The notes under the pieces were generated by a model. It had not been told where the DNA came from. It was given only the letters and a program-made list of their open reading frames with translations, and made no database searches. Both the position numbers and the translations under genes were made by a program. Below are positions 18,050-25,353 of a stretch of DNA of 64,000 bases, piece by piece (position 1 is the first letter of the stretch; each line of letters opens with the position of its first letter). The DNA comes from UBA1181 sp045601045 (lineage in GTDB: Bacteria; Bacteroidota; Bacteroidia; Bacteroidales; Paludibacteraceae), in the NCBI GenBank assembly GCA_045601045.1, contig JAZRZA010000007.1, positions 11,243-75,242 of the forward strand. Direction: 5' to 3'.

Positions 18050-20173
18050 TTACTTAACGATGATTCTAGCAACTGCTGCGTTGTCAGCTGAAACAACTTG
18101 TACGTTGTAGATACCAGCTGCAAGGCTTGGGTTTACAGTTGTAGTTCCCTCGATGCTAGTAGTGTAAACAACAGCACCAGACATGCTAGAAACAACAACT
18201 TGAGCCTTACCCTCAGCAACAACTGTAAACTCACCGTCCTCAACAACTGAAGGGTAAACAACGATTGCAGACTCAGAAGAAGAAGCGTTAGAAACGCTAG
18301 TCTCTACAGGATAACCCTCGCCAGACCAAGGCTTAGCGTAAGTGAAACGAAGAGATGCCAACTCACCGGCGAAACCGTTAGCGAACATCAACTTAACCAC
18401 GTGAGTACCTGCCTCCTTGAAGAGGATACCGTGGTTAGCCTTCTTGGTACCAGAGTTGTTAGATGCACATGGTGTCCAAACGTGGTCCGCAGCAGCAGCA
18501 ACTTGATTGTCCTTAACAGCGAATGGAGCGAACTCGTCCTTTTCGATAGCCTTCTCTGCTGTTGCAGAAGAAGCGTCGATATCCACCATAAAGGTTTGGC
18601 TTGCGTGGTCAACCAATGACATAGCGAATGAAGCACGAGCTGTGTAAGTAAGTTTACCTGTCTTCTCATCCATGGTAGCCTCACCATAACCTACGTTACC
18701 ATAAGGCATACACATCTCCAATGAGTAATAACCTGGATCCTTTACCTCGAAGGTGTAGTTCAACCACTCACCAGAAGATACCCAAGAAAGACCGGTAGCA
18801 CCACCCCAATTACCATCAACCATTTGACTTGTCAAATCGACACACTCCCATTTACGAGTGTTACACCATGCACGACCAGCGTAACATTGGATAACCTTAC
18901 CCTCCTTGTTACCAGCAGGGTCGTGATCCAATGCGTCAACCAACTTCAATGGGTCATACTCCTTACCCTCCTCGTAGTTCTCGTCAGGGGTGTTGTTTGC
19001 ATCGAAGTAAGTGATATCCATAGATCCACCTGGCTCCTCGTCTGCTGCCTTAGGGTTTTGGTCATAAGCGTCCAAGTTCAATTGCTCCTCTACAGACTTC
19101 TTAGACAAAGTGTAAGGAGTACCACCGAATGCAGCACCCTTGATGATCTCAGGGTTCAACTCACCACCGAGCACACCTACGATGTACTTACCTGAACGTG
19201 ACAAGTTGTCACCACCAGAACAACCGCTCTTGAAGGTAGAAGAACCCTCAGCCTTGTTACCGTATGACCAGTTACACCAGCTGACGATTTGTCCTGATCC
19301 ACCTTGACCGTTACACATTGCCAAGAATTGGTCAGCAACAGTCTCGTTGACGTCGTTCCATCTATCACCTTGGTACAACTCTGGTTGAGCGTGGGAAAGA
19401 CCCCACTCAGAGACGAATACAGGCACCTTAGTGGTAGCAGGCAAGAACTCAGAGTTCAACAATTGCTTGTGAGCGCCCTCGTTTGCATACAAGTGGAATG
19501 CGTACATCACATTCGCCTTGTCAGTTTGAACAAGGTGTCCACCTTGGATTGTTTGAGAATTGATGTATTGGTCCCAGTTAGGAGTACCAACGATTACGAT
19601 AGGCTTAGACTTATCGTATTGAGCGATAGTAGAGATCACAGACTCAGCATAAGACTTGATATCACCAGCACCGCAACCGCTTGGCTCGTTACACAACTCA
19701 TAGATGACGTGCTTGTAACCCTTGCTAGCAACCTCTTGAGCTACTTGGCCGAAGAATTGTTGAGCGTCACTAGTGTAGGTCTTAGGGTTACCGCTATTAC
19801 CAGCAGCCTCCAAGATGTGCCAGTCAACGACGCAGTACATTCCGTTTGCCTCAGCAGCAGCCATCAAAGTCTTGATTTGGTCGATGGTGTACTCACCATA
19901 ACCAGTCTTGAAATACTTAGCGAGACGAACGACATTAGCACCCATACCCTTCATTCTTTGGATATCAGTACCACTCTTAACACAGTTCTCATCGTAGTTA
20001 CCGAAAGAGCTCCAACCTTTCAATTGGACAGCCTTACCAGTCTTACTACTTGACAATTGTACACCTTTCAAAGTGAGGTTACCCCACTCCTCGATGTAAT
20101 TGTGGCTTGCATCAAACGCATTAGCGAGCATGGTAGATGCAGCCATAGCACAAAGTAAAAATACTTTCTTCAT
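18050..20173 (-). CDS. Secreted GH5 endoglucanase with CBM and T9SS type A domain
   Basis: An endo-beta-1,4-glucanase-type enzyme, likely cleaving cellulose or mixed beta-glucan outside the cell. Counting from the ATG at 20185, residues 30-350 are a GH5 barrel (subfamily 2-like) with acid/base Glu167 (YELCNEPSG), nucleophile Glu260 (VFVSEWGLS), and DWHILEAAG and HLYANEGAHK. Residues about 420-630 look like a CBM6/CBM35-type beta-sandwich (SGEWLNYTFEVKDPGYYSLEM). The last 70 residues are a type A sorting domain ending VQVVSADNAAVARIIVK. I prefer the start MKKVFLLCAMAASTMLANA at 20173, a clean signal peptide. Codons are strongly optimised (GGT, GCT, ACC), suggesting high expression. It is the last gene of the beta-glucan locus. 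Confidence 0.93.
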   Translation of the reverse strand: MKKVFLLCAMAASTMLANAFDASHNYIEEWGNLTLKGVQLSSSKTGKAVQLKGWSSFGNYDENCVKSGTDIQRMKGMGANVVRLAKYFKTGYGEYTIDQIKTLMAAAEANGMYCVVDWHILEAAGNSGNPKTYTSDAQQFFGQVAQEVASKGYKHVIYELCNEPSGCGAGDIKSYAESVISTIAQYDKSKPIVIVGTPNWDQYINSQTIQGGHLVQTDKANVMYAFHLYANEGAHKQLLNSEFLPATTKVPVFVSEWGLSHAQPELYQGDRWNDVNETVADQFLAMCNGQGGSGQIVSWCNWSYGNKAEGSSTFKSGCSGGDNLSRSGKYIVGVLGGELNPEIIKGAAFGGTPYTLSKKSVEEQLNLDAYDQNPKAADEEPGGSMDITYFDANNTPDENYEEGKEYDPLKLVDALDHDPAGNKEGKVIQCYAGRAWCNTRKWECVDLTSQMVDGNWGGATGLSWVSSGEWLNYTFEVKDPGYYSLEMCMPYGNVGYGEATMDEKTGKLTYTARASFAMSLVDHASQTFMVDIDASSATAEKAIEKDEFAPFAVKDNQVAAAADHVWTPCASNNSGTKKANHGILFKEAGTHVVKLMFANGFAGELASLRFTYAKPWSGEGYPVETSVSNASSSESAIVVYPSVVEDGEFTVVAEGKAQVVVSSMSGAVVYTTSIEGTTTVNPSLAAGIYNVQVVSADNAAVARIIVK

Positions 20174-20220
20174 TTGCTTATACAATTAATTAAACATAAA
20201 AATAATCTAAACTCAGACCG

Positions 20221-20228
20221 CAAATTTA
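20221..20228 (-). promoter_or_regulatory. Promoter -7 box (TAAATTTG) of the GH5 gene
   Basis: Exact TAnnTTTG match, about 47 bases upstream of the preferred ATG at 20173, with a TTTCG at roughly the -33 distance. Confidence 0.5.
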
Positions 20229-20414
20229 GTAAAAGAAATCGAATGCGAAAATTAAAAGTGTTAAAAATAGATATTTTGGGGGAAGATGGAACATGGAAGA
20301 CAACATATATCACAAAATCACGTACTATGTTAAATTTTAGACGTTAATGTTCTAATCCTCATCCATAAAACAACAGATTCGTCCGGAATGAAGATATAAC
20401 AAACAGGTTTATGG

Positions 20415-20457
20415 AAAAAAGAGAAGAGCCCTATCCATTCCGTCGGACGAGCTCTTC
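20415..20457 (-). terminator. Terminator-like hairpin without an obvious gene
   Basis: Seven-base perfect stem GAAGAGC/GCTCTTC with a 21-base loop, followed by TCTTTTTT on the minus strand. The symporter gene upstream already has its own terminator, so what this one ends is unclear. Confidence 0.6.
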
Positions 20458-20695
20458 ATCAAGATTCAAAGACACATAATAAAGCAACATGAATCCAAAC
20501 ACATAAAAGCAGCATGAATCTTTACGACAAAGGAAATACCTGTAGAGAAATTCCACAAACTGGATAGACGGATGGGGCAAAACAATCGACGAATGGACAA
20601 TGAGGGACGACCAATTTTTTTTGCGCATAATCTCTGCAAGGCAATTTGTTGCGGAATAACAAGTATCGGTGCGACACTATCTCCAATCAGCGTTG

Positions 20696-20731
20696 AAAAA
20701 AAATGCCTACCCGTGATGACGGATAGGCATT
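20696..20731 (-). terminator. Terminator of the first symporter gene
   Basis: AATGCCTA-TCCGT/ACGGG-TAGGCATT stem followed by eight T on the minus strand. Confidence 0.88.
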
Positions 20732-20752
20732 TCGTATAATATAACGGCAAGG

Positions 20753-22198
20753 TTATACTTGCGACTCTTTTCTTCTCTCCTCCAAAATCTTAGCGTTGCG
20801 CTTCACATCCTCTTCAGAGATGTTGTAGAAGAACAAACAGATCAAAGAGAAAACCGCACTGATGATTGGGAACAATGCGAACACCACCAAGATCATGTTG
20901 CGTATGCTATCACTCATGTTGATGTCATTTGCCACATATCCAGCGCTTGCCAATACCACACCTGGAATCATAGCCGCCAGGGTGTTACCCAACTTCTGCG
21001 CCATGGTGGCAGAAGAGAATATCATACCTGTGGCGCGACGACCGGTCTCCACCTCTGACTTATCCGCAATATCGCCGTACATACTCCACATCAGATAGTT
21101 AGATGGGCCGATGAAGAGCGTGAAGAGAATTTGCAACAAAATAATGGTTGCCAAAGACTCTTTTCCAACCACAAGGAAGAGTGCCGAAACGATAGATGAC
21201 AAGACAAAGCAACCGATCCAAGTCATCTTCTTTCCGAACTTATTCACAATAAATTTAGAGAGAATGGTCGCTACGATGGTTACAAAGGCACCAGAAGCGA
21301 ACATGAAGGCAGAGAATGTCTCCCACGACATCTCAGCTCCGAAAAAGGTTCCGATTAGTTTGAACGAGAAACCGTCAGCTGACGCAGGATCAACATACAT
21401 CGTGGCGAGATAATATTTGCAGTAATAATTAATCAACTGGTTGTGACAAGTGGTGAAGACCAACATCATAATACCCGCCAAGGTCAACATCACCCAAGGT
21501 TTGTTACTCACCAAATCCTTTAAATCATCGATTAACTTATTGTTCTCTTGCTTCACAGGTTCCACTCGTTCTTTGGTGAAAGTGGCGGTACAAAACAATA
21601 AGATTGCGGCAATCACTGCATAGGCACAAACCACATAGAAGAACGCCGTCTTCCCTTGAAGATGCAAAGCATCTGAAACCAACTTTACCGCAGGCAAACA
21701 GAATGTACTGGCAAAGAACCATCCGACCTGAGCGAATATGTTACGAAAGGCGGATGCGGAATCGCGCTCATTGGGATCCGCACTGATGACGCCCAACAAG
21801 GCACCATACGGCACGTTCACGACTGAATACATCAAACGAAGCAACAAGAAGGAGAAGAATGCATAAACCAACTTCAAAGTTTGGTTGAAGTCAGGTGTGT
21901 AGAAGGTGATGATCGCAACTGCGGCGAAAGGAACAAAACCATAGAAAATCCAAGGGCGGAAACGTCCCATCTTAAACTTATGCCTATCGGCGACCGCTCC
22001 AACTATCACGTCGAAAAAGAGATCAATCACTGTGACGATAGCCATCATAGCAGTCACCGTTCCAATCGGCAAGCCGAAATATTCGGTGTAGAAGAAGGTA
22101 GCCATACAGGCTACAAAGTACCAGATGAAATTACATCCCATGTCGCCCACGCCATAGGAGACCTTCTCTAAGAAGGAGAGTTTTTGATTGTTTTCCAT
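20753..22198 (-). CDS. GPH-family (MelB-like) sugar:cation symporter
   Basis: A 481-residue inner-membrane transporter with about 12 hydrophobic helices. The GPH signatures are present: FLEKVSYGVGDMGCNFIW at the N-terminus, DVIVGAVADRHKFKMGRFRPW in the first cytoplasmic loop, VNVPYGALLGVISADPNERD, and EVETGRRATGMIFSSATMAQKLG late in the protein. Family members import oligosaccharides or glycosides with Na+ or H+. In this locus, cellodextrins or cellobiose are the likely substrate (inference from GH5, GH3 and GH94 neighbours). A close paralogue lies at 23902-25332. The abi cassette has been inserted upstream, separating the two paralogues. Confidence 0.9.
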   Translation of the reverse strand: MENNQKLSFLEKVSYGVGDMGCNFIWYFVACMATFFYTEYFGLPIGTVTAMMAIVTVIDLFFDVIVGAVADRHKFKMGRFRPWIFYGFVPFAAVAIITFYTPDFNQTLKLVYAFFSFLLLRLMYSVVNVPYGALLGVISADPNERDSASAFRNIFAQVGWFFASTFCLPAVKLVSDALHLQGKTAFFYVVCAYAVIAAILLFCTATFTKERVEPVKQENNKLIDDLKDLVSNKPWVMLTLAGIMMLVFTTCHNQLINYYCKYYLATMYVDPASADGFSFKLIGTFFGAEMSWETFSAFMFASGAFVTIVATILSKFIVNKFGKKMTWIGCFVLSSIVSALFLVVGKESLATIILLQILFTLFIGPSNYLMWSMYGDIADKSEVETGRRATGMIFSSATMAQKLGNTLAAMIPGVVLASAGYVANDINMSDSIRNMILVVFALFPIISAVFSLICLFFYNISEEDVKRNAKILEERRKESQV

Positions 22199-22345
22199 AA
22201 TGATTAGATATTAGAATTAAAACTTAAAGCAACATGTATCTTTCCCCCTTTACAGAATCAAGAAACACTATTCAAAATAAATGTTAAAAAATGAGAAATA
22301 CAAACAAAGCGACTGTTTTAATATCATTTTATAGACGAAACGGCG

Positions 22346-22521
22346 GAATTTATCGACGAATCGGAAACCGAACGCACTTTTACTTGCCTGAAAGGCAATA
22401 TTTCAGTAACCGATTGCATCGACGAAGGAGATGCTGTCGGATAAACGGAACTCGGAGAAGATAGTCTGGAAGCAGAGGCGTGGCACCCACAAAAAAAGGC
22501 CTACCCGAAAGATCGGATAGG
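22346..22521. repeat. Direct repeat R1 (left copy) flanking the abi cassette
   Basis: 176 bp, about 98% identical to R2 at 23701-23875 (differences: one T/C, one G/A, and a two-base change with a one-base gap near the right end). It includes the T-tract and most of a terminator hairpin (22490-22521) that now ends the abi gene. To its left, 22199-22345 is AT-rich leader of the symporter gene without further features. To its right, at 22515-22540, is a short run of GATAA-type repeats. Confidence 0.95.
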
Positions 22522-22544
22522 ATAAGATAAGATAGTATAAGAGA

Positions 22545-23456
22545 CTATTTCCAAATAGGCTCCGTCTCCCAACCTTTAGGAAACCCCATAGCCGCAAGAT
22601 CAATTTCGGGGAAGTCAACGAATAGTCGTCGGAGTTTTGCAAGCATATCGTTACTTGGGGATATAATATCTAGAAAATACTTGACGATGCAAAGGTTGAA
22701 GTATATTCGTAACTCATCAGTTGGCAGAGTAATCCATGGACGCATCATTCTGTTGGGAATGGTTGCACGAATTGTATTCTGCTTATTCCATACTCTAGCA
22801 TGATGACAGCACGCATTACGTGTAAGAGTTATTATCGTCATCCAGGATTCAAATGGATCGATTTGCAAACCGAAAGACTGCGAGATGCGTTTCTTGATCT
22901 TCTTATTCTTAATGTTCCCATATATGTTAGTGACAACACCCAATGGAAGAATCTCCGCTAGAATCCATGCAGGTGGATAGGGATCAGAATAGGTCTCCCT
23001 GAAATGTACAATGAAATCCTCACGTGAACGACGCAGTTCCACGTCAACAAGAGACATTGTGCGATTGAACTTGCTCTGATCTACGAAATTGGAAGCATCG
23101 GTCATCCAAAAAGGATTGCCCGTCATTTCGCTTGAAATGTTTACTATGGCACACCTTATCGCAACTTCTATTTTCTCAATCTCATTGAAAATAAGAAGGC
23201 GAAGCCTCTTATCAAACCGGTACAGCATCATCACACGCTCAAACGTTGCATTTGTTTTGTACCTGTGCAAATCTTTTGGAGTTCTCAATAGTGGGTACAT
23301 GTACGCAGAAAGACGATAGTACCCAATGTGTATCAAATAATGTTCTGCCGATGTAGAATCCACGACAGACAATCCCCGTGATTGAAGCAAAACCACCAAG
23401 TCATGCGGGTTCGTGTATTTTTTGCTGAATGGAGTCGTTGTTGTCATAGTTGTCAT
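22545..23456 (-). CDS. Abi_2 (AbiD/AbiF-type) HEPN abortive-infection protein
   Basis: A protein of about 303 residues of the Abi_2 family, whose AbiD/AbiF members abort phage infection. It shows the family pattern (GYYRLSAYMYPL, FDKRLRLLIFNEIEKIEVAIR, PAWILAEILPLG) and a HEPN ribonuclease motif RNACCHHAR (Arg213 to His218 from the chosen start). I choose the ATG at 23456 (MTTMTTTTPFSKKY), or 23447, because the ATG at 23486 lies inside the terminator hairpin of the upstream small RNA. It is unrelated to its sugar-transport neighbours and sits in a cassette bounded by near-identical repeats, a sign of recent acquisition. Toxicity and anti-phage role are inferred from the family. Confidence 0.9.
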   Translation of the reverse strand: MTTMTTTTPFSKKYTNPHDLVVLLQSRGLSVVDSTSAEHYLIHIGYYRLSAYMYPLLRTPKDLHRYKTNATFERVMMLYRFDKRLRLLIFNEIEKIEVAIRCAIVNISSEMTGNPFWMTDASNFVDQSKFNRTMSLVDVELRRSREDFIVHFRETYSDPYPPAWILAEILPLGVVTNIYGNIKNKKIKKRISQSFGLQIDPFESWMTIITLTRNACCHHARVWNKQNTIRATIPNRMMRPWITLPTDELRIYFNLCIVKYFLDIISPSNDMLAKLRRLFVDFPEIDLAAMGFPKGWETEPIWK

Positions 23457-23466
23457 ATATGCAAAC

Positions 23467-23520
23467 AAAAAAAACGACCCGCACATTTGAGCATCGCAGA
23501 GAGGCTTGGCGGGTTCTAGT
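23467..23520 (-). ncRNA. Short RNA upstream of abi, candidate RNA regulator
   Basis: A consensus promoter (23525-23555) is followed after about 5 bases by an ACCCGC/GCGGGT stem (23509-23514 and 23477-23482) with a 26-base loop, then eight T at 23467-23474. The predicted transcript is about 54 nt and ends 10 bases before the abi start. Conserved structured RNAs (the abiF RNA motif) have been reported upstream of abiF genes, and RNA-protein toxin-antitoxin action has been proposed for such pairs. Whether this RNA belongs to that motif needs a covariance search. It may instead be a simple attenuator. Confidence 0.65.
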
Positions 23521-23524
23521 GTCG

Positions 23525-23555
23525 CAAAATTAAAAAGATTTTATTATTCTAGCAA
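23525..23555 (-). promoter_or_regulatory. Consensus promoter of the abi-associated RNA
   Basis: TTG (23553-23555), exactly 20 bases, then TAATTTTG (23525-23532). The remainder of the cassette, 23556-23700, is AT-rich and holds no visible gene. Confidence 0.7.
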
Positions 23556-23700
23556 TTTTTCCCGAAGAAAATAAATTCAAAAAGGCTAAATTTCCGCAAT
23601 CAAAATCCCCAAACTTTAAGTTCTCATGCAAACGTACAGTAGAAAATTCAATGTTCAACTTTAGAAATCCTTAGGTAAAAACTTTTTAAGTTTCTCTGCT

Positions 23701-23875
23701 GAATTCATCGACGAATCGGAAACCGAACGCACTTTTACTTGCCTGAAAGGCAATATTTCAGTAACCGATTGCATCGACGAAGGAGATGCTGTCGGATAAA
23801 CGGAACTCGGAGAAGATAGTCTGGAAACAGAGGCGTGGCACCCACAAAAAAAGGCCTACCCGACGATCGGATAGG
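23701..23875. repeat. Direct repeat R2 (right copy) flanking the abi cassette
   Basis: 175 bp, about 98% identical to R1 at 22346-22521. R2 contains most of the symporter terminator, whose right arm completes just outside the repeat. R2 is thus probably the original site and R1 the duplicate, or both arose by insertion with duplication. Confidence 0.95.
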
Positions 23876-23879
23876 CCTT
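23845..23879 (-). terminator. Terminator of the second symporter gene
   Basis: AAGGCCTA/TAGGCCTT stem with an inner CCGA/TCGG-type pairing and seven to eight T on the minus strand. Confidence 0.88.
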
Positions 23880-23901
23880 CTGTAGAATATACTAAGTGAG
23901 A

Positions 23902-25332
23902 TTACGCCTCTTTATTAGCCTTCATTTCAGCCAACTTGCGTGAATTCTCTTGAATCTTAGCCTCGTCGATGTCGTAGAAGAACAACGCAATGATTGCGAT
24001 CACAGCACCAAGCAATGGCAACAACGAGTAAATGTTCTTGATAGAAGAGATAATATCCTCACCCAATTGAGTGTTAGCCACGAATCCAATAGCAGCCAAC
24101 GCATACAAAGGAATTGAGTTAGCCAAAGAGGTTCCCAATTTTTGTGCCATAGTAGCGGAAGAGTAGATCAAACCAGTCGCACGACGACCTGTCTCCACCT
24201 CAGCGTTATCAGCTACATCAGCATACATACTCCACATGATGTAACCACATGGGCCGATCGACAAGGTGAACAACAAGTTCAACAAAAGGATAATACCGAT
24301 ATTCTCTTTAGGCACGAAAAGTAAGCAGAGTGAAAGTGCGGACGCAAGAACGAAGCAACCCAACCAAGTTGGTTTCTTACCGAATTTCTTCACCACTGTT
24401 TGAATCATGATAGTACCCAAGATGGTAAGAACAGATCCCAAACCTAACAAGATGGTAGAAACGATCTCCCAGTTCAATTGGAATCCGAAAAGTGTTCCAT
24501 TAACAACGAACTCTGTTTGGCCATCCACAATCACGGTATCAGCCACATAATACTTAGCGTAGTATGCAACCAAACCATTGTGAACGAATACGAAGAACAA
24601 GAATGCGATACCTGCAACAGTCAAAGCAATCCAAGGCTTATTCTTACCCAAATCCTTCAAGTCATCTGACAACTTAGAAGTCTCTTTCTTCACTGGCTCC
24701 ACACGTTCTCTTGTGAAATAGAAAGTACAGAACAACAAGATACCTGCGGCAACCGCATAAAGCAACGCTGTAGTAGCGAACGCCTCTTGTCCTGTTTGGT
24801 GAAGATGGTCTTGAATCCAACGAACGATGGTAAATACGAAACCGTAGCTAACAAGACATCCAGCTTGCGCCAAGATATTTCTGTATGCGGAAACGTCTGT
24901 TCTCTCTTGAGGATCAGCTGAGATAACACCCATCAATGCACCGTAAGGCACATTTACCACTGAATACATCAAACGGAAAGCAAGGAAGGTCAAGTAAGCG
25001 TAGATCAACTTACCAGTGTCACCCATGTCTGGTGTACGGAATGTCATATAACCAATGACACAGAATGGTACCAAACCGAACAAAATCCAAGGACGGAAAC
25101 GACCCCAACGAGAGTTCTTTCTATCCGCGATCGCTCCAATCACCACGTCAAACGCGATATCGATGAGAGAGATGATCAAAATCATGTTACCTGCAACCAC
25201 TGCATCTAGACCAAAGTACTCAGTATAGAAAGCGGAAGCGATGCATATCAACCCCCAAAAGAAGTTACATGCCATGTCTCCTACACCATAGGAGAATTTC
25301 TCTAAGAAAGAGAGCTTTTGATTGTTTTCCAT
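23902..25332 (-). CDS. GPH-family (MelB-like) sugar:cation symporter, second copy
   Basis: A 476-residue paralogue of the transporter at 20753-22198, sharing the N-terminus MENNQKLSFLEK, the loop DVVIGAIADRKNSRWGRFRPW, the segment VNVPYGALMGVISADPQERTD and the late motif EVETGRRATGLIYSSATMAQKLG. About 12 hydrophobic helices place it in the inner membrane. It starts 21 bases after the GH3 stop, so the two are cotranscribed: the hydrolase would release or trim sugars that the symporter imports. The strong similarity to the other copy suggests tandem duplication followed by specialisation for different oligosaccharides (inference). A terminator follows. Confidence 0.92.
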   Translation of the reverse strand: MENNQKLSFLEKFSYGVGDMACNFFWGLICIASAFYTEYFGLDAVVAGNMILIISLIDIAFDVVIGAIADRKNSRWGRFRPWILFGLVPFCVIGYMTFRTPDMGDTGKLIYAYLTFLAFRLMYSVVNVPYGALMGVISADPQERTDVSAYRNILAQAGCLVSYGFVFTIVRWIQDHLHQTGQEAFATTALLYAVAAGILLFCTFYFTRERVEPVKKETSKLSDDLKDLGKNKPWIALTVAGIAFLFFVFVHNGLVAYYAKYYVADTVIVDGQTEFVVNGTLFGFQLNWEIVSTILLGLGSVLTILGTIMIQTVVKKFGKKPTWLGCFVLASALSLCLLFVPKENIGIILLLNLLFTLSIGPCGYIMWSMYADVADNAEVETGRRATGLIYSSATMAQKLGTSLANSIPLYALAAIGFVANTQLGEDIISSIKNIYSLLPLLGAVIAIIALFFYDIDEAKIQENSRKLAEMKANKEA

Positions 25333-25353
25333 GTTTTAAAATTATTATTGATT

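Larger units (their letters stand above)
20186..20752. other. Intergenic stretch between GH5 and symporter genes
   Basis: Contains the promoter of the GH5 gene (20221-20228), a lone terminator (20415-20457) and the terminator of the symporter gene (20696-20731). Between the two terminators only weak minus-strand frames of 65 and 94 codons are seen, without recognisable family, start context or promoter box. It may hold decayed coding sequence. Confidence 0.5.

Noticed and set aside
22403..22642. 79-codon minus-strand frame across R1 and the abi 3' end
   Set aside because: It crosses the abi stop region and the terminator in another frame and has no family match.
23457..23486. Abi start at the ATG 23486
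   Set aside because: That ATG lies inside the terminator hairpin and T-run of the upstream RNA; its extra residues are encoded by the hairpin and T-run.
22346..23875. Direct repeats as ends of an insertion sequence
   Set aside because: There is no transposase or integrase between them, no terminal inverted repeats, and the repeats are far longer than target-site duplications.
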